DNA of 64,000 nucleotides, taken from assembly GCA_034190875.2 (NCBI GenBank), contig CM067357.1, forward strand, positions 21,045,144 to 21,109,143, given 5' to 3'. Origin of the DNA: Urechis unicinctus. Its lineage: Eukaryota; Annelida; Polychaeta; Xenopneusta; Urechidae. Shown piece by piece: positions 24,591-36,767 of this stretch. Position numbers and translations under genes: made by a program. Below the pieces are notes generated by a model. That model searched no databases. It saw only the letters and a list, made by a program, of their open reading frames with translations, and was not told where the DNA came from. How positions within the stretch are numbered: the stretch's first letter is position 1; each line of letters begins with the position of its first letter.

Positions 24591-26700
24591 CCGTAAGTAT
24601 TTTTTCGGAAGTCAACAAGCATGAAAAATGAACCCCACTCCCCGATCAATTTTCCGCAGCCGCCCATACCCTCGGAGTAGATATTTGCTGCTTTAATTAT
24701 TTTCTGTCAGACTTTCGACATTGCGTTGTTAACGTGACGTGTAGAGACGTTGGACATAATGATACGCGCGCACGATGATGTATATTGAATGCAGGACGAA
24801 AGGTAAGTACAAATAAATTAATCAGCCAGAAAGCTTCATGTTGACAGCACTACGAATTAGAGTACGTCTTATGATCATACTTTGCATAATATTCTTAGCG
24901 GATTGGCAATTCCACCCTCATTGGTGGCGCATTTAATATGAGACACTAATGATTAGGACGCAATATGCACCGGAGCTTTCAGCTAAACGCATATATCAAT
25001 ATCTATATAGTGATGTATAATGAATTAATAAAATTGGCAATTATGAGTTTATTAGTACCCTACTGCAATTTCTTTTACCAACTGTCTTCAGTGCTACCTA
25101 GGCATTGTCTGGACCACCACTGCTATTATTGAATTGGAGGGAATACAACCCTGTTTGCAGTAGACCCTTGGTATCGTAAGACGATAAAACAGCACAGACC
25201 ATGATCATCTAGCTACGATAATTGCAAATATTAGATATAATAAAAGCAAATATTATTACCTGCATCACGACAAAATTCGCATTTACTTCGCTATGACCAT
25301 ACGGGGAGGTAGAGACTTGTTTTTGTTGATGCAAATTTCAAATATTTAACGATAAAATATGGGGAAAACATAAATGATAACAGTTTTGATACCATGTCAA
25401 AAACAACCCTACTGCTTCTGCTGAAATTTTCCAGCGTAGCTATCCTACCCAATCATCCAAAATCTAATACTCCGGATATAAAGCTTATGGTTTTCTACTG
25501 TCACTCATCCTCTGACCGTCTACGTGTGTCGCATCGCACCAGGAACCATTTGGATTCCATATGAGTTAATCATTCCAAACGTCGACAGGACCAGTACAAC
25601 TTAATAGGAACATTACAATAAGGTAATGCGGGATCCATCCTCCTATTGACTTATCTAAATCAACCCAAGCATTAAAATATAACCTCGTTTACATATATGT
25701 TCTATTTATAGGACGAAAACGATAACATTGTTTAGATGTCTCACTCAATTCACCATTAAGTTATTACTCCATATATCATAAGACTAAATCCAATAAGAGT
25801 CATGAGGCACGCGATGGCGTCACATCGGATTGATTATCATTACAATAACAATAAAAGCAATTCGATTCACCACCGATTTCACTCGTTCATTTTCCAGTTA
25901 CTTTAAGCGTGCCACAATCAATGCTGCAAAATACGTTGGTTTATGTTTTTTATATCCGCATTGGTTCGTCATACGCAATAACTATGACAACCTCAGAGGT
26001 TAGTGGATATAATGTGTGATATTTATTTTCTGCGGAACTTTCTAATTGGCCAGCGAAATTCAAATTGACCGTGTTAACCTATTTGATAATTCCATGGCGG
26101 CCCAGAGCCCCGAGACAGAAGCTGGTTTGTATTACACGCTGCAATCCGACAGCTCAGCCACAGCGTAGTGTACACAACGAAGCCATCGTGCGCTGTCACC
26201 GCATAATCTCAGTGCTGAAAGCGACCTTCTAATCTTTATCTTTTATTTCACTTAGCATAGCAGCTAGGGTGAATAATAGGGCCGAGTTTTTACCCAGCCT
26301 TGGTAAATCATTTTGGTGACGTAGAAGCTTACTCCCTGGGAGGCCTTCATGTTGAACAAAGACGAGATTGATTGCGGAATTTACGTGACGCATATATTTC
26401 CTCTTTCAAGTTGTGGAACTCCAACGAACATGATCCCCCATTCAAGGTTATGTCAAAGTAGCGTTGGTTTTGTTGTATGCTTCTATATCACGAGACACTC
26501 ACACACAGGCTTGGTTGCTGCTCATTAAGCTCGTTAGTCAGGCTCTGTAACTTGCTGTTGTAAGACGTTAATGTGTGTGATGTGATGTGATGCGAATGTG
26601 TGTTTTTCCTTGTGCCCCATTTTCTAACAGTTGCAAATTGGTAAACTGTTACCTCCACTCCCCCTTCCCCCCCTCACACACACGACTTATCCCTCCTGAT
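24591..26700 (+). repeat. Second duplicated module, copy 1
   Basis: From about 24590 the sequence matches 29510-31900. Anchors are TCCCCGATCAATT…CCGCAGCCGCCCATACC (24636) against 29567, AAAGCTTCATGTTGACAGCA (24830) against 29757, GTTAACCTATTTGATAAT (26071) against 30888, and CCCATTTTCTAACAGTTG (26617) against 31804. Copy 1 lacks the 30-bp minisatellite found in copy 2. Apart from the short frame at 26229-26393 I see no coding signal. Confidence 0.7.
26229..26393 (-). CDS. Short conserved ORF (54 aa), paralogue of 31056-31322, unknown
   Basis: On the minus strand, ATG at 26393 opens a 54-codon frame that ends at TAG (26229-26231). It aligns without gaps to the last 54 codons of the frame at 31056-31322. 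Shared segments are HVNSAIN, PGxKLLRHQ, LLFT, EIKxKD and the stop. Most of the changes between the two are substitutions that keep the frame, whereas the DNA upstream shows a 1-bp shift and an early stop. It could be a terminal exon of a duplicated gene, or a relic. No family is recognised. Confidence 0.35.
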   Translation of the reverse strand: MRHVNSAINLVFVQHEGLPGSKLLRHQNDLPRLGKNSALLFTLAAMLSEIKDKD

Positions 26701-27100
26701 ATTTGACAGTTTTATTTAATTCATTAATTGGATTTAGCATGTATCATCTGTGAGTAATATTAAGAAGAAGGCTAGGCTATGTACTTGGTGGGTTAATATG
26801 TCCTGCAGAAATGCGGGGTTCACACATACAAAGACATTTGCAATGATTATGTGCTGCAGAATCGTAATAACGACAACAAAACAAACTTCATGCAGCAGTG
26901 AAAGTAGACAAGTCAGCTCTTCTCGTGGTAACAAAATGTTTGCTTGACTGGCTTATCTGCTGTTTAAGACATAACAAAGAGAAGAAACATCACCCATGCG
27001 TGTGCGATGTTTCTTCGTGCGCTCTTGGTGACTTTTCTTCCGCGTCTTCTTTGTAATTGCAATGCGCTCTATTACTTTGAACGACTAAAGTAAGGTCATG
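26700..27100. other. Spacer between duplicated modules, no gene seen
   Basis: The overlapping open stretches on both strands near 26734-26947 are shadows of each other and lack family similarity. A palindromic pair, GAAGAAACATC and GATGTTTCTTC, near 26982-27016 could form a hairpin of about 11 bp. Confidence 0.4.
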
Positions 27101-27920
27101 CGCGTGAGTTGTCTTCCACGTCGTCCGTAAGCAAGCCTATCTAATGGCATGCGATTTTTTAACAGTATGCAATTTCTGAAGATGTCTATGCGGCGTTATG
27201 TTCACGTTACTAAACCACCGTTGCCTAAGAAGCGCAAATTGGGAGAGGATGAAACGATATTGTATGAAATCGAGAAGCGATGAAGAAAGAACAGAAAATT
27301 GTGACGTTGAATAAATGCCTGCTTTTTGTATTTTAGATTGACAAGTTATGTTTGTAAATGTTGAAATAAATGTTGCATTATAACTTGACGGCACCATAAA
27401 CATATCATAATGGATGAGTTCTGACGTGCATGTGATCATGCAATGTGCCATAAATGGGAACAATCTACTTATCTGAAGCATTCAGCAGTCAACATTATAT
27501 AATAAATTAGTTCTAAAACTACCGATTTCTATGCTCGCCTTCTCTGTCGATACAACTGAAATACCTTCTACTGTAGCAGTTAACTAGATGGGAACGACGG
27601 TTTTCGGCGATGGAAATATCTGCTTATATTCCGTACAAATATGTAGGTAAGGTGTGTAATAGTGGGTCTATGTTTTCATTCATTGGTTTATTATCTCACA
27701 CCGTACGTGTGTGTATTGTGATGCCACATGCCCTCTTATAGGAAATACATTAATAATTGCAAGGTCCTGCATTAAATAATTCACTTGAATATAGCACGAG
27801 TTGTCATTGCACATCTTATGCACAGACATATGCCGCAGTCAGCACATTAACTGCAAGCATGCTTTGCATCTTGCCATGATTGATTAATTGGAATCACTAT
27901 TATGATTGAACCTACGCCAG
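27100..27920 (+). repeat. Partial copy (copy 3) of the 9-10 kb unit, right end only
   Basis: The matches are GACGGCACCATAAACATAT (27388) against 22190, GGCGATGGAAATATCTGC (27605) against 22395, CCGCAGTCAGCACATTAACTG (27833) against 22622, and GATTGAACCTACGCCAGCATGC (27904) against 23945. Most of the unit to the left is missing. The minus-strand remnant is visible at about 27350-27460 (FPFMAHCMITC type). Confidence 0.65.
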
Positions 27921-27959
27921 CATGCTGGACACGGAAAACACGTTACTCAGAGAGACATG

Positions 27960-29510
27960 CAGTGCAACGTTCATAAACGGCCTAGATGACACTTGCTTCC
28001 AGAACCTCTACATGTGTGGTGCCCATAGATTTGACACTAGCCCCCAGAACCTCTACGTGTGTGGTGCCCATAGGATTGACACTTGCTCACAGAACCTTTA
28101 CGTGTGTGGTGTCCATAGGATTGACACATGCTCCCAGAACATCTATATGTTTGGTGCCCTTATGATTGACACTTGATCTAAGAACCTCTATGTGTATGGT
28201 GCCCTAAGGATTTACACTTGTTCCCAGAACCTTTGCGTATGTGATGCCCTTATGATTGACACTTGCTTCTAGCACCTCTATGTGTGTGGTGCCCATGGGA
28301 TTGAAAACTTGCTCCAAGAACTTTTATGTCTATGGTGCCCCTTGGATTGACACATGCTCCTAGCACCTCTATGTGTGTGGTGCCTATAGAATTGACACTT
28401 GCTCCTAGTACCTCTACGTGTGTGGTGCCCTTAGGATTGGCACTTGCTCGCAAAACCTCTATATGTATGGTTACCTTAGGATTGACACTTGCTCCCAGAA
28501 CCTTTACTAGTTTGGTGCCCATAGGATTGACACTTGCTCACAGAACCTCTACGTATGTGGTGCCCATAGGATTGACACTTTCTCCAAGAACCTCTACGTT
28601 TGACGTTCCCTAAGGATTGACACTTGCTCCCATAACCTGTACGTGTGTGGTGCCCATAGTATTGACACTTCCTCACAGAACCTTTACGTTTGTGGTTCCC
28701 ATAGGATAGACACTTGCTCCCAGAACATCTATATGTATGGTGCCCTTAGGATTGACACTTTCTCTAAGAAATTCTGTGTGTATGGTGCTCTAAGGATTGA
28801 CACTTGCTCCCAGAACCTCTGCGTATGTGATGCCCTAAGGATTGACACTTTCTCCAAGAACCTCTACGTTTGACGTGCCCATAGGATTGACACTTGCTCC
28901 CAGAACATCTATATGTTTAATGCCCTAAGGATTGACACTTGCTCCCAGAACCTGTACGTGTGTGGTGCCCATAGTATTGACACTTCCTCACAGAACCTTT
29001 ACGTTTGTGGTGCTCATAGGATAGACACTTGCTCCCAGAACATCTATATGTATGGTGCCCTTAGGATTGACACTTTCTCTAGGAAATTCTATGTGTATGG
29101 TGCTCTAAGGATTGACACTTGCTCCCAGAACCTCTGCGTATGTGATGCCCTAAGGATTGACACTTGTTCCCAGAACCTTTGCGTATGTGATGCCCTCAGG
29201 ATTGACACTTGCTTCTAGCATCTACATGTGTGTGGTGCCCATAGGATTGACACTTGCTCCAAGAACTTTTATGCGTATGGTGCCCTTTGGATTGACACAC
29301 GCTCCTAGCACCTCTATATGTGTGGTGCCCATAGGATTGACACTTGCTCCTAGTACCTCTTCGTGTGTGGTGGCTTCAGGTTGGACACTTGCTCGCAAAA
29401 CCTCTATGTGTGCGGTGCCATTAGGATTGACACTTGCTCTTGGTACCTATATGTGTGTCGTGGCCTTAACACTTGTTTTCAGAACCACCATCTGTTAGAT
29501 GGCCTGATTT
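27960..29510 (+). repeat. 45-bp minisatellite, array 2 (about 34 units)
   Basis: The tandem 45-bp units have cores GGATTGACACTTGCTCCCAG, AACCTCTACGTGTGTGGTG and CCCATA or CCCTTA. The array contains higher-order repeats: the block near 28620-28860 recurs near 28940-29160. All frames without a stop in one unit stay open over many units, so the frames here (about 15 residues per repeat, IDTCSQNLYVCGA) are not evidence for a protein. Confidence 0.9.
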
Positions 29511-29800
29511 AATCCACAGTTAATTTACAGTCACGGAAGTCAACAAATGTGACACGATCCCCGCCCTCACCCCGATCAATTATCTACAGCCGCCCATACC
29601 CCAGAGTAGCCATATTTCTTTTTCCACGTACATATTTTCTGCTCTAATTTTTGTGAAATAACGTGCATGTACACCGGGCATGATGGTTTACATTGGATGC
29701 AGACCGAGGGGCACCTGCAGGATGAAACCTCAGTAAAAATAAATTGAACCACCGAAAAAGCTTCATGTTGACAGCATTACGAATTGGAGGACGTCATACG

Positions 29801-30150
29801 ATGACACTCACCTGTACCTGTATGTATACGATGACACTCACCTGTACCTGTATGTATACGATGACACTCACTTGTACCTGTATGTATACGATGACACTCA
29901 CCTGTACATGTATGTATACGATGACACTCACCTGTACCTGTATGTATACGATGACACTCACCTGTACCTGTATGTATACGATGACACTCACCTGTACCTG
30001 TATGTATACGATGACACTCACCTGTACCTGTATGTATACGATGACACTCACCTGTATGTATACGATGACACTCACCTGTACCTGTATGTATACGATGACA
30101 CTCACCTGTACCTGTATGTATACGATGACACTCACCTGTACCTGTATGTA
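29801..30150 (+). repeat. 30-bp minisatellite, 12 nearly identical units
   Basis: The unit starts ATGACACTCACCTGTACCTG and ends TATGTATACG, a period of 30 bp. Twelve units are present; the unit at 30041 is 24 bp because one CCTGTA is missing. The units at 29861 and 29891 carry single changes. The high homogeneity suggests recent expansion. The equivalent place in module copy 1 (about 24865) has no array. Open frames of 110-197 codons on both strands arise only from the repeat. Confidence 0.95.
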
Positions 30151-31055
30151 TTCCAATCACTTTGTTTTGGTTCTCATTCTAAGATGGCTACAGATTGTTG
30201 TTTTATGTAATAACTGCTTGTGTAATTATATATGCATAATCTACTTACCTGGACGACAATTCCAGCCTCCATCATCAGCGACGCATTCAATATGCGCCAT
30301 AGCCGTCATCCAAGTTCATATATCAATATACCTGTAGCTGTACTTTATTAATTGATAAAAGTTGAAAGAATGTGTTTATTAATAGCCTACTGAGATGTTT
30401 GTATCCAACTGCCTTTATTGCCACCAACGCATCATCTGGACCACTACTTTCACTGCTCGACAAAATATATATTACGCTGACTAGGATTGCATGCGGCCCT
30501 GTTTTTGTAGACACGATTATACAGTACAGACCATGATCTTACAGCCTTGATGATAGTAAAGATTTTATACGAAAGAAAGAAAACTCCTTTTGAAACACAG
30601 AATTATGAACTATGAGATTGACATCGGTTAAATAAGTTGTTTATGTATATAAGCGATGCTTGCTCATTTTATAAATTAACTGCATCTAAGTCACGGCAAA
30701 TTCCCATCTATATCGATATGAACCTACTTAGATGGTGGAGGGGGTGGGGGGGGACAAGGGTAGATACTTGTTGACGCAAAATGATAAACATATAAAATAT
30801 GGGGAAAACATAAATGATAAGAGGTTAAATACCAAGTCAAAACCAATCCTATTATTCACTCAGCATGCGAAAGTCAAATAACGACCATGTTAACCTATTT
30901 GATAATACCATAGTGGTTGAGCGCCCCGCAACAGAGGCTGATTTGTATTGCACTGTTCTTGATTCCCGCAGGCTCGGGTTGGCAGCGTAGTGCGAGCAAC
31001 GAATCACCGACATCCTTCACTGTCACTGTATATCCTCAATGCTGAAAGCGACCTT

Positions 31056-31322
31056 CTAATCTTTTTCTTTGATTTCATTTGGCATAGCAGCTGGGGTGAA
31101 TAACAGGTCCCCATTTTCATCCAATCTAGGCCAATCCCTTTGGTGACGTAAAAGCTTATTCCCGGGGAAGCCTCGATGTTCAACAAAGACGTGATTGATC
31201 GCGGAATTTACGTGACACACATATTTCCCTCTTTCAACTAGTTCAACGCCATAGAGCACGATCCTCCACTCAAGGTTACATGCGCCATTGGTTATGTAGT
31301 GTGCTTCTATGGAATAAGACAC
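31056..31322 (-). CDS. Conserved ORF (88 aa), paralogue of 26229-26393, unknown
   Basis: This minus-strand frame ends in TAG at 31056-31058. Its last 54 codons align with the frame at 26229-26393 (shared VNSAIN, PGxKLLRHQ, LLFT, EIKxKD and the stop). The upstream 34 codons have no open counterpart in the paralogue, because of a 1-bp difference near 31210. The composition is protein-like (Trp, Asp and Arg rich). It may be the 3'-terminal exon of an unknown duplicated gene, but no acceptor could be assigned with confidence. Confidence 0.35.
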   Translation of the reverse strand: MSYSIEAHYITNGACNLEWRIVLYGVELVERGKYVCHVNSAINHVFVEHRGFPGNKLLRHQRDWPRLDENGDLLFTPAAMPNEIKEKD

Positions 31323-31899
31323 TCATACACGCGGTTATTTATGGTTAACAATGTTTATCAGTCATATAAGCACTGTCTGTCTCGTGCTGTCAAACTCTGT
31401 CACCAGCCGGTGTAGGACGTTCTCACAAGGAAGATTTTCCATCCGTTAGCGTATGTCGTTGATGTCAGTGATTTATGCATCTTAATTATGCACAGAAAAG
31501 CTTCGTATAGGAAACTAGTGATGTTATAGACGACGAATTCAGCTTGAATATTGATAGGATGATTTGTAAATGGCATCGCGTTTTTGTCGGCATTTAAAAA
31601 TACCGCTTGATTACATGATTTAGTAGATCAAAGATTCATTCGAAATGTAATTGAAAATTGCCTTGTAGATTTAGCAGGTTTTCGGGAAATAGAGAACCCT
31701 AATATTGTTGACCATTGGTTTCTTTTTCATATGTTCGCCTCGCTTACATCCAGTATGTCCGCCATTTTTTTATCACGTTTCGGCCCACGATTGCCCTTCC
31801 ATCCCATTTTCCAACAGTTGGATACTGTCAGTCTGCATCCACCCCCACCCCTCGCCCCCACCCGAACACACACCCTACTCGATTTGCTAAATCGTGAAT

Positions 31900-32560
31900 A
31901 TGCATCCCTCTAGACATTATACAATCATATGTTATTGACACTGACTGTAATGATTTAGAAATGAGATACAAATAGTGTGCATACAGCGAATCTTAAATTA
32001 ATCCCTCATCTTGCAAGCTCGCCTTGTCAAAGATAGACCATAGTTCGCATGGCGGCCATTTTGAATGGCCTCCTTAAGTGGTTAGCATATTACCTCCGCG
32101 GTAAAGTGACAAAAGCGCCCACCTCACTCCAAAAACCGGACGAATTATATAAAACTCGATTACTTGGAGTCATCGGTTGATTTGTTTTAGGAGGAAAGAG
32201 ATATAAGTAATTGACGATAAATTTCGGGAGCAAGTGGGTTGTTGTCAGCCAGACTTGTCATTATTTTACATACGGTTTTAATAGAGACAACCAATTATAG
32301 TTGAACATGCTTCTAACCTTTCCCCCTCCCTCCCCTGACTGAGTTAATTCGGATGTGGTGTGGGAGGCACCGTGTATAGTCAAAAAGCTATTTCACACTC
32401 GACCAAATATTTCAATCTTTACCTTGTTCACTAAATGTAGTTAAGTGGACATCCTGGCCGAAGGCATTCCATACAGGTGTGTCCGCTCTCTCGATACCAA
32501 GGTTACCGATGTGACACAAAACCCACACAATAATATAATATGTGGATAAAACACAATAAT
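31900..32560. other. Intergenic DNA, no gene seen
   Basis: No protein-like frame or RNA gene is visible. A pyrimidine-rich stretch lies at about 31837-31876, at the end of the preceding module. Confidence 0.5.
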
Positions 32561-35388
32561 ATGTAAATTAAAAACATTACGTTAATTGCTCCTAGTAATT
32601 GCCTCTTAAGCAGACAAGGTGTGGGAGAAAACTATGAAATATATCTCATGGTAGTTGAAGCAGTAGTTCATTTTACCTGTGTTTATCTGCCACAAATGCT
32701 CCCTCTGGTGACCATAATGGCATACGCCTGCACTTGTTGTTGTCATAACGTTATCACCTGACCATTCCGTGGAAGCTCACCATGATCTGTGATCAGTAAT
32801 TTGATCTATTCTCGCCTAATGCTGAATGACATATATTCATTTACGCCAATGGTTACCGGAAACCTACAGGTAACAGACATTGCCTCATCTTTCATTCCGC
32901 TCATTCCTCAGCCAGTCAATTTCAAGAAGCGTTCCACATTAATAGGCAACTGTCCTGGATAAATCCTTTACTCAATAAATAGAATTCCAACAAACGTTTA
33001 TTTAATAAATCTGTTCCAATGCTGCATATGATCTGAATAACTAATCTCACGGCTATAAGAATTAATTACAATTCGCGTGATAAACATTATGATCAAAATA
33101 AATGTATCATAACGTGTTATATTTTCAACAGTCACAGATACGATGAAAACTCACTAAATATCGCTTTTATAAGATTCTGACAAATTTTAAAAATCATATC
33201 AACCTAATTCTTCCCCTAGCCATTAAGGAGCGCTTCCTGTATGTTATCCGGTTCCGCTAAGTCCTCACTGAAAACACGAAGCAACACCACTCGTCACCAA
33301 CAGTCACTGATAGCCGCACACCGTTATGATAACATAAAAGCAAGCATTGCGTTATCATCATCATGCCATGGAATGTTGCGCTTTCGACTACTCTAAGCAT
33401 TGAAAGTCTGGTTCGTATAATACATTCCATAAAAAACGATCAGTCTCGGTAGCTGTCATCGCCCATCCGTCCTCACCACCCACCTACCACCCCAGCAGCC
33501 ACCACCCAATCACCCAACTCTAGCAGCCCCTTCCCTTTCTTGCAATCGCCCCTGCCCCGCGCCGAGATGGCAGACAACGAGCATTGCAAAAAAGTTCTGC
33601 AAGAGACCATACTCACCTCTCTTTGTATTCCTCGTCCTGTAGGTAAGCATCGTACGTCTTCAGCATCGTCTTAGTGAACAACACATCCGGGAACCGGGGC
33701 ATAAAGTACACCCAGCATTCCACTTTGGTGGATGGCCCATCCTGTAGACAGCCATTCTGGTTTCCGATGTGGCTATCCACGGCTATGTCGACCTTCATCC
33801 GCTGGTACACCTCTGGATGTCCCTCAAACTCATCCATCCACACCATCATATCATCGTCCACCTTGAATATATCGCCCGTCACATTCTACAGGGCATCAAG
33901 CGAGGAGATACAAGGCCAAGAGCAAGCGTGAATTTATGCAATGTCCATAAGTATAAGTGACTTGATCGACGTTTTACGATGTCAGCCACACACTGTGGGT
34001 TTTTATAGTTATTACCTACATTCGCTGTGTGAAGTCCAGTTGATTGGCGTCCTTATGACATGCAATAATAGGAATGTAGACAACTGAACAGAGGTGTACA
34101 TGGATACCAGTAAGCTGTTGATGTCTGTGAAATGCATCACTTACGTGTCCTTTTCCTGGTGCAAACAACAGAAATGGCAGATTCCACTTGGTGGCTACAA
34201 CCAAAGGATATTCCGTCACCGTGTGTCCTGTGCCTGAGGTGAAACACGAGAAATTACGTGCAATAAAGAGATTTCGTGTATTTTTGAGCGTGTGAACCCC
34301 AGATGAGATACCATGCTCGGATGAATCTTGATAGATCAAAGAACAGAGCTTGACTGAGTGGACAAGAAAATGCCAAGTTAGGACAAATATATACACAAAT
34401 GTAATTTAAACATACATGTATCTTTGTTTTAGATGTATTTGAAACGCTTGCTCCAATTTGCAGTTCTAAATGAGGTACCTATATGCTTTGCATTGCCATG
34501 GCCGCTTTCCTCGAAGTGATAGAAGTTAGGCTGCCCCTTCTTCAACGTGCCATAGGTAAACACTCTATGTAAGCCCGGGGTTTCTCCGATAGGTGGTGCT
34601 GGAGTGCAACTCATACTTCCCTTCGAATTTAGTCTGGAAAGAAATGTTCGTAGTATTCAAATCAGTTCAACGGCAATAATTTATATCCTTAATTTCGAAT
34701 CAGACGATTCAACAGAAGTGGAGCAAGTGATATAGTAAGCCCCTGTGTGTTACAACTCACACCGAGTTAATCGCAAACATTAGATAAGATCAATCTAATT
34801 CATTAGAACACACGAACAGTACCGGAAGCGGCATTACGTTTGGGTTGCAAATAATCTGGTTTAATCTTCCTGTCAAATCACACCAAGAATCCCGATCTTA
34901 ACAACACCTGTTTTAGGTTCGCTACATCCCCTCAATCACGGGGGTAGATTACAGTTATAACTACTCCTCAGCTTTCCATACCGTCCAAGTGAGCAGGTTC
35001 CATGCCAAGCCGGTCCCGTTCAAATATTGCTATCTAAGCTGCTTCTCCGGAATGCACACCCCGTCCGCCTGTGTTGTCTGATATCCCGTCCTTTTTCCAC
35101 GCGATCATTTAAGCTGGAAAGCACTAACCTTGGAAGAATCCCGAAATTCACCAGACTCAACAACGAAGTTGGCAACTAACGTGCTTGTGTCGATAACGCG
35201 TTGACTTGACACCATTAGCAGGTCACCCTGTGATCCCTAGTGCTCGCACAGCATACGGTGCTCCAATTGATGAAACGAGATCTTGCACTCCTTATCAAGC
35301 TATTATAACATTCTGAATTCATTTGATTAATCCATGAGGGCCTATGAACGCTAGGTGACGTCGGTGTTGAGTTAGATTCCAGTTGGCT
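32560..35388 (-). repeat. GGACT module A
   Basis: From about 32690 to 35388 it is nearly identical to 36773-39470 (offset 4,084 bp at the exons). From about 32560 it is also similar, but more diverged, to 41900-45870. The right edge is abrupt: after TTCCAGTTGGCTGG the sequence switches to the right end of the 9-10 kb repeat unit (GATGAGTTCTGACGTGCATG, as at 27414). Confidence 0.85.
33613..34614 (-). CDS. GGACT: Gamma-glutamylaminecyclotransferase-like protein (GGACT/AIG2 family), copy A
   Basis: There are three coding exons on the minus strand: 34479-34614, 34145-34233 and 33613-33885. All borders are GT/AG, phases 1 and 0 join correctly, and the product is 165 aa (human GGACT is 153). Exon 1 carries the family's YGTLKKGQPN loop (residues 21-30). 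Exon 2 has EYPLVVATKWNLPFLL. Exon 3 has DEFEGHP, whose Glu96 sits where the catalytic acid of this family lies. The family releases 5-oxoproline from gamma-glutamyl-epsilon-lysine, clearing products of transglutaminase cross-links in the cytosol; that function is inferred here from homology. An acceptor (TTTCTTTCCAG) lies 19 bases before the ATG, so an upstream untranslated exon is likely. The final codons overlap a donor-like AG|GTGAGT, but the TGA there gives a natural end. Confidence 0.88.
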
Positions 35389-36767
35389 GGATGAGTTCTG
35401 ACGTGCATGTGATCATGCGGTGTGCCATAAATGGGAACAATCTACTTATCTGACGCAGTCAGCAGTGAACATTATATAATCAATATGCTCTAAAACTCTC
35501 GATTTCTATGCTCGCCTTCTCTGTCGATACAATTGAAAGACCTTTTACTCTAGCAGTAAACGTGATGTGAACGATGTCGATATGGCAATATCTGATTACA
35601 TTCAGTAAAAATATGTAGGTAAGGTGTGCAATGGTGGGTCTATGTTTTCATTCATTGGTTTATTATCTCACACCGCATGAAAGTGTATTGTGATGCCACA
35701 TGTCCTCTCATAGAAAATACATTATTAATTGCAAGTTGTCATTGCACTTATTATGCACAGACAAATGCCGCAGTCAGCACATTAACTGGTTTAATAACCG
35801 CAATATGCTGATGGCAAAGCGATTAACATTGTAGCATTTGTCGTGTTGATACAAAAGGAACCCATTTCATTACCTTTGTATGGTGATTTAACTGACGCAA
35901 GCACACTGGCCGAAAATATATATAAATGCGTACCGTATTCAATCAATATGAACATACTTATACCTGTAATTAAACATTATGTTATGGACAACAACATCTG
36001 CAAAACTTTCCCTCAGCTTCCGACACACTTAGGTGCAGGGCAGACGGTTATTTTCCGAAACGACAGATATTGTCTCTGATGATGAGTAACGCGATGATGC
36101 CAGCAAGCATGCTGTCATCATAACGTTGATAGAACGCATCATGACAGCAATGTAGAATGCAACGTCTGTAACTCAAGTCGATCTTCTGATCCAGGCGTAT
36201 ATGATGTCCTTTGCGTAATTGGGTCATAGCTCACTGCAGTCACACTCAGCCTGCGATTAAGACCTGCAATTTTTATCAAAATGTCATATTAGGATAGCGG
36301 CAGATCATTGTGCAATCGACCAATTAGCACTCAAACTACGGTTCACAGCAAATTTATATGCACCCATCTAGTTAATCGCAAAATTACCAGCGTTCGACTA
36401 CTGTCAGTTTTTAACATCTTTGAGTTTATTATGTTCTGCCATAAGTCATATCAGCCAGTCACGTTTGGTCAGCAACTCTGTTTCCTTAAGGAAATCCATA
36501 ACATCGTGGCCTCCTGAGGCTTTGATGTCTGAGAGAACGTGAAATACAAATGATTTTGTTTATGGAATATTTATTCTGCTTCCCCGTTTAAGCCGGAATA
36601 AATTCAACTAGATTTGTGTCGAATGGCCAATATTGGGAACCCAGCCGTTGCTCCTAGCACCTCTATGTGTGTGGTGCCCTTAGGATTGACACTTGCTCTT
36701 AGTACCTTTATCTGTGTCTGGTGCTCTTAGGATTGACACTTGCTCCAAGAACCTCTATGTACTTGTG
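35389..36767 (+). repeat. Partial copy (copy 4) of the 9-10 kb unit with 45-bp minisatellite stub
   Basis: This spacer between GGACT modules A and B matches the right end of the repeat unit. GATGAGTTCTGACGTGCATG corresponds to 27414, the acidic remnant region lies at 35843-36150, and CCAATATTGGGAACCCAGCCG at about 36627 corresponds to 23511. At 36648-36765 it passes into about 2.5 units of the 45-bp minisatellite, then joins module B at about 36768. No intact gene. Confidence 0.75.

Larger units (their letters stand above)
29511..31900 (+). repeat. Second duplicated module, copy 2
   Basis: This is the counterpart of 24591-26700, directly after minisatellite array 2, just as copy 1 follows array 1. 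So array plus module were duplicated as one block. It differs from copy 1 by the 30-bp minisatellite at 29801-30150 and by scattered substitutions. Confidence 0.7.

Noticed and set aside
12350..27620. GDGN-like motif (for example GGCGATGGAAATATCTGC near 27605) suggesting an OTU protease start
   Set aside because: An extra codon separates GDGN from the following Cys, other copies lack the motif, and no His-containing second half is seen.
27922..29498. Repeated IDTCSQNLYVCGA-type peptide, like a small cysteine-repeat protein
   Set aside because: The period is 45 bp, so frames persist without selection. Stops appear in different units, there is no start or splice context, and the opposite strand is open as well.
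24050..29510. Regularly spaced repeats resembling a CRISPR array
   Set aside because: Units are directly adjacent without unique spacers, and the genome is animal.
29744..30337. Frames of 112-197 codons on both strands (MTLTCTCMYT repeats)
   Set aside because: The 30-bp array keeps several frames open on both strands at once, and the sister module has no such frame.
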